Notes under the pieces: generated by a model | Database searches by the model: none | What the model was told of the DNA's origin: nothing | Seen by the model: the letters and a program-made list of their open reading frames with translations, nothing else | Program-made: the position numbers and the translations under genes | NCBI GenBank assembly: GCA_036387475.1 | Contig: DASVTR010000012.1 | Coordinates: 248,001-312,000 of the forward strand | From: DASVTR01 sp036387475 | GTDB taxonomy: Bacteria; Acidobacteriota; Blastocatellia; Pyrinomonadales; Pyrinomonadaceae | Direction of reading: 5' to 3' | Length of the DNA: 64,000 nucleotides | Part shown: one piece after another, positions 9,021 through 17,512 of the stretch | Position numbering within the stretch: position 1 is the first letter of the stretch | How the letters are laid out: every line of letters starts with the position of its first letter

Positions 9021-9368
9021 GGTATTCTCCTTAACCGGGACCAAAAAGTATAAGTCTTGGAAGTTTCGCCGCTGTCAGACAGGCCGCCTCGGGTTGCAAG
9101 GTTCGGACATGAGCATCCTCGGAGCGCGCCGACGCGAAAACCGAAACAGCAGTATGTTTTTAAGCTACAGGAGGCTCGCGGCGCATTCGGGAGTGAAGCG
9201 AACAGACTAAACTGATTAGCGTGTCGCGGTTAGTCAAGCGCCGGGAGCAAACTTATCAACGAACGCGCCGCCTTTGTACCCCAAAACATACGCTCGTGGC
9301 AAGCGGATTGTTCAAAAGCAAGTTAGGAAGGCGGAAAGAACAATCTTTCAGGATAAATAGCTTCTCTT
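9021..9368. other. Upstream region of the TonB receptor gene
   Basis: A stretch of 348 bp between the receptor start and the end of the flavoprotein gene. It should hold the receptor promoter. A TATACT box is visible on the minus strand close to the ribosome site, but a well-spaced -35 box is not. I see no RNA gene, riboswitch or repeat here. Confidence 0.4.
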
Positions 9369-10592
9369 TCATCCTTCTACCTTCACCCTTGCTTTTCGCG
9401 TGGCGCGCGCCAGATGGCGACGCGCGCGGCGGCTGGCGCTCAAGACGCGAATTCCAGCTTCGGCCAGGCGCGGGACGAAAACGGCACGCCGCAAAAGCTG
9501 ACAAACGCGCAGGCGCGAATTGAAGCGCTCCGCGTAACCGGCGCGATAATCTTCCGCCAGCAATCGGAATAACTGAGCGCTTCCGTTCTGGGCCAATCGC
9601 AGCCCATGCAAATGACGGCTGATAACCTCAGCCGCCAGTTCGCCGCTCTCCAAAGCCATCAACATCCCGCTGCCTGTAAACGGGTCAATAAACGACGCGG
9701 CATCCCCGATTGCCAGCAGTCCAGCCGCCGGAATCAAACGCCGACGGCCAAAGCCATCGAGCGAGACGGCAAGCCACCCAGAACAGACGCGAGACGCGGA
9801 GAGCGTCTCTGCGGCCCGCCGGTTCGTCGCAATAATCTCGCGCATCACTCTTTCAGGATCGCCGCCGCAAGCGCGCACATCCCGCGCCGAAGCGATGAAG
9901 CAGAGATTGCTCAACCCATTCTCAATACTGCTCAACCCGCCGTAGCCGCCGCGATAAAAATAGATTTCGCAGTGGCCCGCTTCATTTTTCGCCCCTTCGA
10001 GATGCGCCTTGAAAGCGACTAGACGCGCACGCTTTTTCTCCTCAGAAGAGTTCCGCTTGTCTGTTTCAACGCGCCGCGCGAGAATGCGCGAGCGTCCCGT
10101 CGCGTCTATCGAGACAGATGCCTCAACCAAACGCACGCCCTCATTCGTCTTCAAACGCACGCCGCGCACGCCCCTCTCCGACATCAACAGCCCGACGGCT
10201 TGCGCTTCTTCCAGCACTTCGACTCCCGTCTCACGCACGCGCCGGAGCAGCCGCGCATCCATCTCGGCGCGGCTGAGGCCCAGCGCCGCAACACCTCCTG
10301 CGCCAAACCATTCGCTCGGCACGTTGATGCCTGTTCCGCTTCGCGAATAAAAGATAGTCTCGGTTAAGCTCGCGCCGCCCGCTTCTCTCATCTGCTCTGC
10401 GACACCCAGCCGCTCGAAGTGTGTCAGGCACTCCGGCGAAATAAATTCTCCGCACAACTTGGCGCGCGGAAACTTCTTTTGTTCGGCCAGCAACACATGC
10501 GCGCCGCGCGCCGCCAGATGAATCGCCGCCGCAGCGCCCGCAGGCCCGCCGCCGATAATTGCCACGTCGTAACTGTTCGCAGACTTGCTCAT
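9369..10592 (-). CDS. Geranylgeranyl-reductase-like FAD-dependent oxidoreductase
   Basis: A 407-residue flavoprotein of the geranylgeranyl reductase / p-hydroxybenzoate hydroxylase-like superfamily. The N-terminus carries the dinucleotide-binding motif GGGPAGAAAAIHLA, then KLCGEFISPE, the motif that lines the active site in this family. The GDAASFIDPFTGSGMLMALESG motif near residue 280, quoted here in two halves GDAASFIDPF and TGSGMLMALESG, binds the FAD pyrophosphate and ribityl chain. The gene starts 4 bp after the methyltransferase stop, and a ketosynthase gene precedes that, so the three form an operon read leftward. Such trios are known for modifying polyketide- or fatty-acid-like products, with the flavoprotein reducing or hydroxylating the chain. 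The exact product is unknown. Confidence 0.82.
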   Translation of the reverse strand: MSKSANSYDVAIIGGGPAGAAAAIHLAARGAHVLLAEQKKFPRAKLCGEFISPECLTHFERLGVAEQMREAGGASLTETIFYSRSGTGINVPSEWFGAGGVAALGLSRAEMDARLLRRVRETGVEVLEEAQAVGLLMSERGVRGVRLKTNEGVRLVEASVSIDATGRSRILARRVETDKRNSSEEKKRARLVAFKAHLEGAKNEAGHCEIYFYRGGYGGLSSIENGLSNLCFIASARDVRACGGDPERVMREIIATNRRAAETLSASRVCSGWLAVSLDGFGRRRLIPAAGLLAIGDAASFIDPFTGSGMLMALESGELAAEVISRHLHGLRLAQNGSAQLFRLLAEDYRAGYAERFNSRLRVCQLLRRAVFVPRLAEAGIRVLSASRRARRHLARATRKARVKVEG

Positions 10593-10596
10593 CCGT

Positions 10597-11307
10597 TCAA
10601 AGTTTCTCAGCCTTGTTTCCGCTCAAAACCAAACGGAACGGAAAGCGGCGCTGCACTTTGGCATTCACGAGTTGAGCCAGTTGGGCCAATCGAAGCAACT
10701 CACGGGGGCGAAAGCTGCGCAGAATAGAGAGCGCTCCATCTTCACGAATCAAACGGTTGTGAAAGAGTAGGCGGCCAAGCGTTGTGTAGAAATAATAAGC
10801 GACCGCGTGGCGATGCAGGTCTATCACGAAGATGCCGCGACGAGAGACGCGGTTTAATTCGCGGAAGATAGTAATTACCCCATCATCTTTGAAATGATGC
10901 GTAAACAGCGAGCACATAGCATAATCAAAACTGTCGTTCTTAAAGGGCAGCCGCAGCGCATCGCCGCGCACCGAGCTAATCTCAGAAACATCCTTTGATT
11001 CTTCGAGGATGGCAGCAGCCGAGCGTGCGTTGAGTTCGAGTCCAACCAGATGCGTTTGCCTGTTGGTCGAGCGCGCCCAGCCAGCAATCGCGCGCAGCAA
11101 CTCGCCAGAGCCTGCCCCGACATCAAGCACCGAAAAACTCTTCAAGCCCGTACGCTCAATCTCCGTCAGCAAAGAGCGCCTGAGCGCGCTCGTATCGCCC
11201 AGATAACGGTTCACACGACGCAACTCGACCAGACACCCCTCATACTCCTCCGGCGTATAGTCTCCCTTGTCCAGATGCTCAAGCTCAAGGCTTCGATGGT
11301 CAAACAT
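10597..11307 (-). CDS. Class I SAM-dependent methyltransferase
   Basis: A 236-residue methyltransferase with a Rossmann fold. Motif I is clear (VLDVGAGSGELLRAI, residues about 61-75), followed by an acidic residue at the end of strand 2 (LVGLELNA), motif II-like DALRLPFKNDSFDYAMCS and the post-motif region. It belongs to the broad Methyltransf_11/25 group. The substrate is not predictable alone. It lies between a ketosynthase and a flavoprotein on the same strand, with only 4 bp to the latter, so it probably methylates the carrier-bound or released product of that operon. The spacer to the ketosynthase holds a 20-bp perfect inverted repeat, which may reduce read-through between the first gene and the other two. 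Confidence 0.85.
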   Translation of the reverse strand: MFDHRSLELEHLDKGDYTPEEYEGCLVELRRVNRYLGDTSALRRSLLTEIERTGLKSFSVLDVGAGSGELLRAIAGWARSTNRQTHLVGLELNARSAAAILEESKDVSEISSVRGDALRLPFKNDSFDYAMCSLFTHHFKDDGVITIFRELNRVSRRGIFVIDLHRHAVAYYFYTTLGRLLFHNRLIREDGALSILRSFRPRELLRLAQLAQLVNAKVQRRFPFRLVLSGNKAEKL

Positions 11308-11316
11308 AAAATCGGA

Positions 11317-11424
11317 AAAGCAGAATTCAGGAGTCAGAAGCCAGAAGATAAGGCTGCAACCGCTTTTAGCCTGTTCTTCTCTTCTTCTGACTCCTGAATT
11401 CTGGATTCTGGATTCTGCCTTTCT
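11317..11424. repeat. Heptad-word inverted repeat, GAATTCAGGAGTCA family, copy 1
   Basis: The arms 11321-11340 and 11384-11403 are perfect 20-bp reverse complements (core AATTCAGGAGTCAGAAG). The arms are made of 7-bp words (GAATTCA, GGAGTCA, GAAGCCA, and GGATTCT repeated). The loop contains AGAAGATAAGGCTGCAAC, which recurs exactly, in reverse orientation, in the second copy at 50198-50296. The element fills the ketosynthase-methyltransferase spacer. Confidence 0.75.
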
Positions 11425-11427
11425 GAA

Positions 11428-12696
11428 TCACTGTTTTTCGATAACGAGGGCGCTGTTCTTTGAGCCAAAGCCGATGCAGTTGCAGAGCGCGACGCGGACG
11501 CGCGCTTCGCGGGCGCTGTTCGGGACGTAATCGAGATCGCAAGCGGGGTCTGGTTCGTCCAGATTGATAGTCGGGGGAATCACGTTCGTCTGCATGGCGC
11601 AAAGCGTTGCGCCCAGACCTGCTGCGCCGCTCGCTCCCTGCGGATGGCCGAGTTGCGATTTGGTGGCAGACATCGGAATCTTCTTTGCGCGTTCACGAAA
11701 GGCGAGCTTGAGCGCGTGTGTTTCGATGCGGTCGTTGAGCAGGGTGGAAGTGCCGTGCAGGTTGACGTAATCAATCTCATCGGGCGTGCGTCCTGCGTCC
11801 TGCATCGCAAGCGTCATCGCTCGCGCAGGCTCGTCGCCGGATTCTTCAAGGCGGACGCGATGATGTGCGTCGCAGGTCGCGCCGTAGCCAGTCACCTCTG
11901 CGTAGAAACTAGCTCCGCGCGCGATGGCACGCTCCCTCTCTTCGAGCAGGTAAATCCATGCGCCCTCGCCAAGCACTATGCCTGAACGGTCACGCGAGAA
12001 GGGACGCGAAGCGCGAGCAGGCTCGTCGTTCCACTCGCTTGTCAGCACGGTCATCAAATTGAATCCAGCGAGAATGCCGGGCGCAATCGGCGCATCGACG
12101 CCGCCTGTTAACATCGCATCCTGCCGTCCCAGAGCAATGTGCTCGGCAGCATAGGCGATGGCGTCTGTCGAACTGGTGCAGCCCGTAGAGATGATGTGCG
12201 AGAGGCCACGCAGGCCAAACGCCATTGAAAGCTCTGAAGAGAGGCCGCCGTGTGTCGAAGAAGGAATAGTGTAGACGCTGCACCTCTGCGTCTGTTGTGT
12301 ATAAAAGTATTCGTATTGCTGTTCGGTGAAACTGAGTCCGCCGCCGCCCGTGCCGAGCACGACGCCAATCGCGCGCCGTTCTTCGAGGCTCAAATCACAG
12401 GGCTGAACGCCAGCATCATTGAGGGCTTCGCGCGCGGCGGCGAGCGCCAGCGGCACGGTGCGCGGAACGTGCTTGCGATCCTTCGGATTCAACTGCGCTT
12501 CCCAATCAAAATCGCGTACTTCCGCCGCGATCTTTACCGGCGCATCATCAGGTAAGTTAAAGCTTTCGATTCGCCGCACGCCGCTCTCGCCCGCAACGAG
12601 CGCACGCCAAAACTGTTTGCGCCCAATGCCAATAGGCGTCACACATCCCATTCCTGTAATCACAACGCGGCGCACGCTTCGCAAACTTCTCAGCAT
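11428..12696 (-). CDS. Beta-ketoacyl-ACP synthase (FabF-like)
   Basis: A 422-residue ketosynthase of the thiolase fold, similar in length and motif order to FabF. It condenses malonyl-ACP with an acyl chain. The nucleophile is the Cys in STGCTSSTDAIA, the first catalytic His is in NLHGTSTLLND, and the second is in KSQLGHPQGASGAAG with its Lys, so the Cys-His-His set is complete. The N-terminus RRVVITGMGCVTPIG is typical. It is the first gene of an operon with a methyltransferase and a flavoprotein, not with fabD, fabG or acpP, so it is more likely part of a secondary or specialised lipid pathway than of housekeeping fatty acid synthesis. The motif STGCTSS differs from the usual DTACSS or TACAS, which supports a specialised role. 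Confidence 0.88.
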   Translation of the reverse strand: MLRSLRSVRRVVITGMGCVTPIGIGRKQFWRALVAGESGVRRIESFNLPDDAPVKIAAEVRDFDWEAQLNPKDRKHVPRTVPLALAAAREALNDAGVQPCDLSLEERRAIGVVLGTGGGGLSFTEQQYEYFYTQQTQRCSVYTIPSSTHGGLSSELSMAFGLRGLSHIISTGCTSSTDAIAYAAEHIALGRQDAMLTGGVDAPIAPGILAGFNLMTVLTSEWNDEPARASRPFSRDRSGIVLGEGAWIYLLEERERAIARGASFYAEVTGYGATCDAHHRVRLEESGDEPARAMTLAMQDAGRTPDEIDYVNLHGTSTLLNDRIETHALKLAFRERAKKIPMSATKSQLGHPQGASGAAGLGATLCAMQTNVIPPTINLDEPDPACDLDYVPNSAREARVRVALCNCIGFGSKNSALVIEKQ

Positions 12697-12814
12697 AGCG
12701 ATTCGATTGTACCTCTTGATTGCAGAGCACTCTCAGGGGAGATGTCCAAAGCATAGCATCGCATGCGCTTTAACAGCTAACGAAGCGGAAACGCGTGCGC
12801 GACCGCCGAAAGGT

Positions 12815-12863
12815 AGAAAAACTAAGGACACGAAGTCGCCAGGATTGCTCCTCCGTGTCCTTA
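12815..12863 (-). terminator. Rho-independent terminator after the SPFH gene
   Basis: On the minus strand a stem of TAAGGACACG (12863-12854) pairs with CGTGTCCTTA (12832-12823) and is followed by GTTTTTCTAC. It lies 25 bp after the stop codon of the SPFH protein gene and fits a classic intrinsic terminator. Confidence 0.8.
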
Positions 12864-12887
12864 TCTTTAGCCGTTAAACCAAACTGT

Positions 12888-14081
12888 TTATGGAGTGGGC
12901 TGCGAAGGGCCACCCGCTTCTATCTTCGTGCCGCACTCGTTGCAGAACTTCGCACCGGGCGCGGCTTCGGCCTGGCAATTAGGGCACTTCGGCTTTTCCT
13001 GTTTCGCCCCGCACTCGTTGCAGAACTTCGCGCCCTCATTAAGCTGCGCTCCGCACTGCACGCACGGCACGGTCGCACTCGCAACCTCCAACTTCGCGCC
13101 ACACTCGTTGCAGAACTTTGATGGGCCAACATTTGCCGCGCCGCATTTCGGACACTTGATGGTGGCAGAACCTGTCTGAGCGCCGCCCTGCGTATTCTGC
13201 TGGTGTTGCTGTTGCGGGTTCATAGCTCCGGCCATCTGCCCCATCATCTGGTTGCCGATGGCGAAGCCAGCGCCTAATCCTGCGCCCATGCCAGCGCCGC
13301 CCGAAGGATTCTGCGCCGCGTCGCGCATGGCGTCCGCCGCCTGAAACTGCGCATAGCGGTTGACATCGCCGATGACGCCCATCGAAGTGCGCTTGTCCAT
13401 AGCGGCTTCGACCTCCGGCGGCAGCGAGATGTTTTCGACGAAGAACTTGGTCAACTCAAGGCCGAACGTTTTGAACTCCTCGTTCAACTTCTTGCGCGCA
13501 AACGTGCTCAACTCGTCGTAGTTCGACGCCAAGTCAAGCGCCGCTATCTTCGATTCGCCGAGCGCGTCCGTAAAGCCGCTGACGAGCGTTCGCTTCAACT
13601 GGCCTTCGATGTCTTCGGTCTCGAAGCGCCCGTTTGTTCCGGCTGCTTCCTTGATGAAAGCGCGCGGGTCTACGACGCGAATCGAGTAGATGCCGAAGGC
13701 GCGCAGGCGCACCATTCCGAAATCCGTGTCGCGCATCATGATGGGGTTCATCGTGCCCCACTTGAGGTCTGTAAACTGTTTGGTGTTGACGAAATAAACT
13801 TCGGATTTGAACGGCGAGTCAAACCCGTATTTCCATGCGCCGAGTTTGGACAGGATGGGCGTGTTGCCGCCGTCAATCGTGTGCAGGCCGGGGCCAAACA
13901 CGTCTGCAATCTGTCCCTGGAAAACAAAGACGGCGACCTGCGATTCCCGCACGGTCAATTTCGCGCCGTTCTTAATCTCCTGCTGGTGTACGGGAAAGCG
14001 GTAGAGCATCGTGTTGCCCGAATCGTCGAGCCACTCGATGACTTCAATAAACTGCGAGCGGATGGCGTCAAATATTCCCAT
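12888..14081 (-). CDS. SPFH-domain protein with three C-terminal zinc ribbons
   Basis: A 397-residue protein of the virion-core-like SPFH family (YdjI type). Residues about 25-260 form the SPFH/band-7 domain (LTVRESQVAVFVFQGQ, VNTKQFTDLKWGT, LRAFGIYSIRV). A Gly/Met-rich linker follows (GAGMGAGLGAGFAIG, then a Gln-rich stretch). The C-terminus has three double-CxxC zinc ribbons: CPKCGAANVGPSKFCNECG, CVQCGAQLNEGAKFCNECG and CPNCQAEAAPGAKFCNECG. No membrane anchor is visible, so it is probably cytosolic or peripheral. Relatives are linked to membrane-stress responses and to ring-like assemblies, but the role is not settled. A strong terminator follows, and the gene starts 137 bp from the next leftward gene, so it is likely a single transcription unit. 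Confidence 0.85.
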   Translation of the reverse strand: MGIFDAIRSQFIEVIEWLDDSGNTMLYRFPVHQQEIKNGAKLTVRESQVAVFVFQGQIADVFGPGLHTIDGGNTPILSKLGAWKYGFDSPFKSEVYFVNTKQFTDLKWGTMNPIMMRDTDFGMVRLRAFGIYSIRVVDPRAFIKEAAGTNGRFETEDIEGQLKRTLVSGFTDALGESKIAALDLASNYDELSTFARKKLNEEFKTFGLELTKFFVENISLPPEVEAAMDKRTSMGVIGDVNRYAQFQAADAMRDAAQNPSGGAGMGAGLGAGFAIGNQMMGQMAGAMNPQQQHQQNTQGGAQTGSATIKCPKCGAANVGPSKFCNECGAKLEVASATVPCVQCGAQLNEGAKFCNECGAKQEKPKCPNCQAEAAPGAKFCNECGTKIEAGGPSQPTP

Positions 14082-14213
14082 GTCGCTTTTCTTTCTCCTT
14101 TATGCGGCGCGTTCGGTTAACCCAAGTCTGGCCGCCCGGTATTATACGTTGGAACAGGATGTCAGGTTCAAGCCTCTACGGGGACGAATTCATGCACAGA
14201 ATATTGCACAAAT

Positions 14214-14312
14214 AAGGTAAAAGGTAAAAGTGAAAAGGCGAAAGTTTGGGGAAGCCATTTGTATGTCTAACGGCTTCTTCTAACTTTTGCCTTTTACTTT
14301 TTTACTTTTGCA
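14214..14312. repeat. Heptad-word inverted repeat, AGGTAAA family
   Basis: Successive 7-bp words AGGTAAA, AGGTAAA, AGTGAAA, AGGCGAA, AGTTTGG run from about 14215, and the right half (14270-14310) is their approximate reverse complement, with CTTTTGCCTTTTACTTTTTT. The right half supplies the last codons and the stop of the VanZ gene. A partial relative of the same words stands at 14871-14893, just after atpG. Confidence 0.7.
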
Positions 14313-14788
14313 TTTCTTCTCCGCCAGAGCGCATAAATCAGGAGCGCTGTCAGTCCGCCCGATATATCAATCAGGCTATCGTAAACAGAAGAGGTGCGCG
14401 TCGCCACAAAGCTTTGATGATATTCGTCAAGGAGCGCGTAAGAGACGACCAGAAAAAGCGAGATTAAAAACCAGCCGCGCCGCAAAGCATGTTGAGATGA
14501 AGCGACTGAAGCACGCGCGGCGAGCAAAGCGAGGATAGCGTACTCTGTGAAATGCGCGGCCTTGCGAACAAGAAAGTGTACGTGAGCAATCGCCTCCTGA
14601 CTCATATCTGGAAAGAGCCAGACGAGCAGCGGGCCGATAATGCGAGAAGTATTAGCCGCCGAAAACTCTCCGGTCGAAGCAAACCAGATAAACGTCATCC
14701 AGAGCAGCAGCGGCCCGTAGCGCCACAAGCGCCCTCGCCACCCTCGCTCTCCAGACACAGTAGCCGCCTTCTCGCTTTGCGCTATCAT
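14294..14788 (-). CDS. VanZ family membrane protein
   Basis: A 164-residue integral membrane protein of the VanZ-like family. It shows four hydrophobic segments, the first at about residues 26-42 (LLLWMTFIWFAS), and the family motif around HFLVRKAAHFTEYAILALL, where the Lys-His pair is conserved. A second family motif, LLDEYHQSFVATRTSSVYDSLID, is visible as DEYHQSFV and DSLIDISGG. VanZ proteins are found near glycopeptide resistance and envelope genes, but their biochemical role is unclear. The C-terminal tail NAKVKK is encoded by the intergenic repeat, so the natural end may be variable. It follows the atpG terminator and is probably transcribed separately. Confidence 0.85.
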   Translation of the reverse strand: MIAQSEKAATVSGERGWRGRLWRYGPLLLWMTFIWFASTGEFSAANTSRIIGPLLVWLFPDMSQEAIAHVHFLVRKAAHFTEYAILALLAARASVASSQHALRRGWFLISLFLVVSYALLDEYHQSFVATRTSSVYDSLIDISGGLTALLIYALWRRRNAKVKK

Positions 14789-14831
14789 TCGTTAAAAGCA
14801 ATCAGTCATCAACAGTCAGCTTTTATCTAAA

Positions 14832-14864
14832 TCAAAAAGGGAAGCCGCACGCGCGCCGCTTCCC
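14832..14864 (-). terminator. Rho-independent terminator after atpG
   Basis: Read leftward, GGGAAGC (14864-14858) pairs with GCTTCCC (14845-14839) around a GC-rich loop, and the stem is followed by TTTTTGATTT. It lies 31 bp after the atpG stop and so ends the ATP synthase operon. Confidence 0.85.
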
Positions 14865-14895
14865 TTCCTGCCTTTTACCTTTTTACTTTTGCCTT

Positions 14896-15795
14896 CTACA
14901 AAGCGGCTGCGCCCGAAACCACTTCGATAATCTCGTTGGTGATGGCGGCCTGGCGTATGCGGTTCATGTTGAGGGTGAGCGTGCCGATTAATTCGCCCGC
15001 GTTCTTCGTCGCCGAATCCATCGCCGTCATTCGCGCGCCGTGTTCTGAGGCGACAGACTCAAGCAGCGCGCGAAAGATTTGCGTCTCGACGAGGCGCGGC
15101 AGTAGCCGACTGAAAATCTCTGCGGGCGGTTGTTCGTAGATGTAATCCGTCAGATCGACGGGGCGAGCCGCATCAGTCGTAGCCGCCGCCTCATCGCCGC
15201 CCTCTGTAGCACGCGAGACGGGCAACAATTGCTCTATGATGACGCGCTGATGCAGCACTGACTTAAACTCGTTGTAGATTAAAAACGCTTTGTCGAGCGA
15301 CTCATCTTCCGTAAAGCGCTTGATGACCTCGCGCGCGACATCCACCGCTTCGGAATAGTTGACACGCCCCTTGCCCGTCAGCCCGACATACTCCTGCAAG
15401 AATTCCACATTGCGGCGGCGAAAGAAATCTCTGCCCTTGCGCCCCACCGGCATCATCACAAACTCTTTGCCTTCATTCTCGCGCATGAACGCCTGCGCCG
15501 CCTTAATCAAATTTGAATTGAACGCGCCCGCCAGTCCCTTGTCCGCCGTCACGAGCACAATCAAATAACGCTCGTCACCGCGCGCATCCAACAATGGATG
15601 ATGAAAATTTTCGTCCGTGTGAGAAGCGAGTTCGCCGAGCACCTGCATCATCTTATTCGCGAAGGGACGCGCCGCGACAACCGTGTCCTGCGCGCGCTTC
15701 AACTTCGCCGCAGACAGCATCTTCATAGCCTTCGTAATCTGCTGCGTATTCTTCACAGACTTGATACGGCGGCGGATGTCTAAGAGATTTGCCAT
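14896..15795 (-). CDS. atpG: F-type ATP synthase gamma subunit
   Basis: The central stalk subunit of the F1 sector, which rotates inside the alpha3beta3 ring. The 299 residues are close to the usual 285-300. The N-terminal helix LLDIRRRIKSVKNTQQITKAMKMLSAAKL is the family hallmark, seen here as RRRIKSVKNTQQITKAM, and the C-terminal helix has MTAMDSATKNAGELI and LNMNRIRQAAITNEIIEV. A 50-residue insert-like stretch around GGDEAAATTDAARP is acidic and specific to this lineage. It is the last gene of the operon atpF'-atpF-atpH-atpA-atpG and is followed by a strong terminator, not by atpD-atpC as in most bacteria. Confidence 0.96.
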   Translation of the reverse strand: MANLLDIRRRIKSVKNTQQITKAMKMLSAAKLKRAQDTVVAARPFANKMMQVLGELASHTDENFHHPLLDARGDERYLIVLVTADKGLAGAFNSNLIKAAQAFMRENEGKEFVMMPVGRKGRDFFRRRNVEFLQEYVGLTGKGRVNYSEAVDVAREVIKRFTEDESLDKAFLIYNEFKSVLHQRVIIEQLLPVSRATEGGDEAAATTDAARPVDLTDYIYEQPPAEIFSRLLPRLVETQIFRALLESVASEHGARMTAMDSATKNAGELIGTLTLNMNRIRQAAITNEIIEVVSGAAAL

Positions 15796-15797
15796 AA

Positions 15798-15844
15798 CAG
15801 TTTTCAGTTTTCAGTTTTCAGTTTTCAGCTAAAAACTGAAAACT
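15798..15844. repeat. CAGTTTT heptad repeat with hairpin
   Basis: Four tandem copies of the 7-bp word CAGTTTT (from 15798) are followed by CTAAAAACTGAAAACT, whose last 13 bases are the reverse complement of the repeat, so the spacer between atpA and atpG folds back on itself. It is the cleanest example in the window of 7-bp periodicity in the intergenic repeats. Confidence 0.8.
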
Positions 15845-15847
15845 CAT

Positions 15848-17416
15848 CTATGCTCCTGCGGTGGCGGTCGCTGCCGTGTCAGCCGGACGCGAGGCGACTT
15901 TGGTTTCTTCTGTCCAACGCTCCTTGAAGTCGTTGACCACCTGATTAAGGTCAGCTTTGATTTCGTCAGTCAAGCTCTTCTTCTCGCGCAGGTTTTGCAG
16001 CACGCCTGGATGCGAGTTCTCTACGAAGCGTAAGAGTTCAGTCTCAAAGCGACGAACGTTTTCTACAGGCACGTCGTCAACCTTACCGTTCGTCGCAGCC
16101 CAGATGATGAGCACCTGCTTCTCAACGTCCATAGGTTGATATTGCGGCTGCTTCAAGACTTCCGTCAGACGCTGGCCGCGCGCAATCTGGTTCTGCGTCG
16201 CCTGGTCTAGGTCAGAGCCGAACTGAGCAAACGCCTGCAACTCGCGAAACTGCGCGAGGTCAATGCGCAGAGTTCCCGCCACAGCCTTCATAGCCTTAAT
16301 CTGTGCTGAACCGCCGACGCGCGAAACAGAATTACCGACGTTGATGGCCGGGCGAATACCGCTATTAAAGAGGTCTGCTTCGAGAAAGATTTGCCCGTCG
16401 GTAATGGAGATGACGTTGGTCGGGATGTAGGCGGAGATGTCGCCCGCTTGCGTCTCGATAATCGGAAGGCTCGTGAGCGATCCGCCGCCCTGCGCGTCAG
16501 ACATTTTGGCCGCGCGCTCTAAGAGACGCGAGTGCAAATAGAACACGTCGCCCGGATACGCTTCGCGGCCCGGCGGGCGACGGAGCAGCAGCGAGATTTC
16601 GCGATATGCCGCAGCCTGCTTTGAAAGGTCATCGTAAATCGTCAGAGCGTGGCGTCCGTTGTCCCGAAAATATTCGCCGATGGCGACGCCCGAATAAGGT
16701 GCTAGAAACTGCATCGCAGCGGGGTCGGACGCAGTCGCCTTAACGACAATCGTGTACTCCATCGCGCCGTTGTCCTGCAAAGTCTTAACGACCTGCGCGA
16801 CCGTCGAAGCCTTCTGCCCGATGGCGACGTAGATGCAGATAACATCTTTCCCTTTTTGATTGATGATGGTGTCAACTGCGACAGCCGTCTTGCCCGTCTG
16901 ACGGTCGCCGATAATCAACTCGCGCTGGCCGCGCCCGATGGGCACCATCGCGTCAATCGCCTTCAAGCCCGTCTGCAAAGGCTCTTTCACCGGCTGGCGA
17001 TCAATGATGCCGGGCGCGATGCGTTCGATAGAATTGAAAGCGTCTGTGATGATTGGCCCACGCTCGTCAATGGGTTGGCCCAGCGCGTTGACGACGCGAC
17101 CGATCATTGCATCGCCGACGGGCACTTCCATGATGCGCCCCGTGCGCTTGACCATGTCGCCTTCCTTGATGGTCTGAAAATCTCCGAAGAGCACCGCGCC
17201 AACCTTGTCTTCCTCAAGATTCAAAGCCAGCCCGCGCACCTCGTTCGGAAAATCCAATAACTCACCGGCCATCACTTTTTCCAGCCCGTGAATCTCAGCG
17301 ATTCCGTCGCCGACCTTAATCACCGTGCCGACTTCCGTGACAGTCACGCCCGTCTCGAAATTCTCAATCTGCTGCCGAATGATGTCGTTGATTTCGTTAG
17401 CTCTAATCGGTTCCAT
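15848..17416 (-). CDS. atpA: F-type ATP synthase alpha subunit
   Basis: The alpha subunit of the F1 catalytic head, 522 residues. It holds a non-catalytic nucleotide site: the Walker A motif is GDRQTGKTAVAVD, and the ATP synthase alpha/beta signature PAINVGNSVSRVGGSAQ is present as PAINVGNSVS. The N-terminus MEPIRANEINDIIRQQIENF fits the family, so I place the start at ATG 17416, which has a GAGG site 6 nt upstream. An upstream in-frame ATG at 17467 would add 17 residues encoded by the intergenic repeat, and is unlikely. The gene follows atpH at 94 bp and precedes atpG at 52 bp; both spacers are filled by heptad repeats. Confidence 0.97.
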   Translation of the reverse strand: MEPIRANEINDIIRQQIENFETGVTVTEVGTVIKVGDGIAEIHGLEKVMAGELLDFPNEVRGLALNLEEDKVGAVLFGDFQTIKEGDMVKRTGRIMEVPVGDAMIGRVVNALGQPIDERGPIITDAFNSIERIAPGIIDRQPVKEPLQTGLKAIDAMVPIGRGQRELIIGDRQTGKTAVAVDTIINQKGKDVICIYVAIGQKASTVAQVVKTLQDNGAMEYTIVVKATASDPAAMQFLAPYSGVAIGEYFRDNGRHALTIYDDLSKQAAAYREISLLLRRPPGREAYPGDVFYLHSRLLERAAKMSDAQGGGSLTSLPIIETQAGDISAYIPTNVISITDGQIFLEADLFNSGIRPAINVGNSVSRVGGSAQIKAMKAVAGTLRIDLAQFRELQAFAQFGSDLDQATQNQIARGQRLTEVLKQPQYQPMDVEKQVLIIWAATNGKVDDVPVENVRRFETELLRFVENSHPGVLQNLREKKSLTDEIKADLNQVVNDFKERWTEETKVASRPADTAATATAGA

Positions 17417-17424
17417 ATAATCCT

Positions 17425-17512
17425 CAAACGATGAAGTAGGAACGCCGCAACGATGAATAAAAGACAAACTGTTTTCAGTTCATCATTCCGCGTTCTGCGT
17501 TCATCCTTTATT
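17425..17512. repeat. GATGAAC-family heptad inverted repeat, copy 1
   Basis: Words CGATGAA, GTAGGAA, CGATGAA on the left and TTCATCATTCCGCGTTCTGCG on the right (quoted only to show the pattern: TTCATCATTCCGCG) form a fold-back in the atpH-atpA spacer. Three relatives stand at 41267-41347, 43058-43138 and 63793-63868 and share the phrases GATGAAGTAGGAACG and AGACAAAC or its complement. Confidence 0.72.

Noticed and set aside
17417..17467. N-terminal extension of atpA from the ATG at 17467
   Set aside because: The extra 17 codons lie in the intergenic heptad repeat, and ATG 17416 has a better ribosome site and matches the family start.
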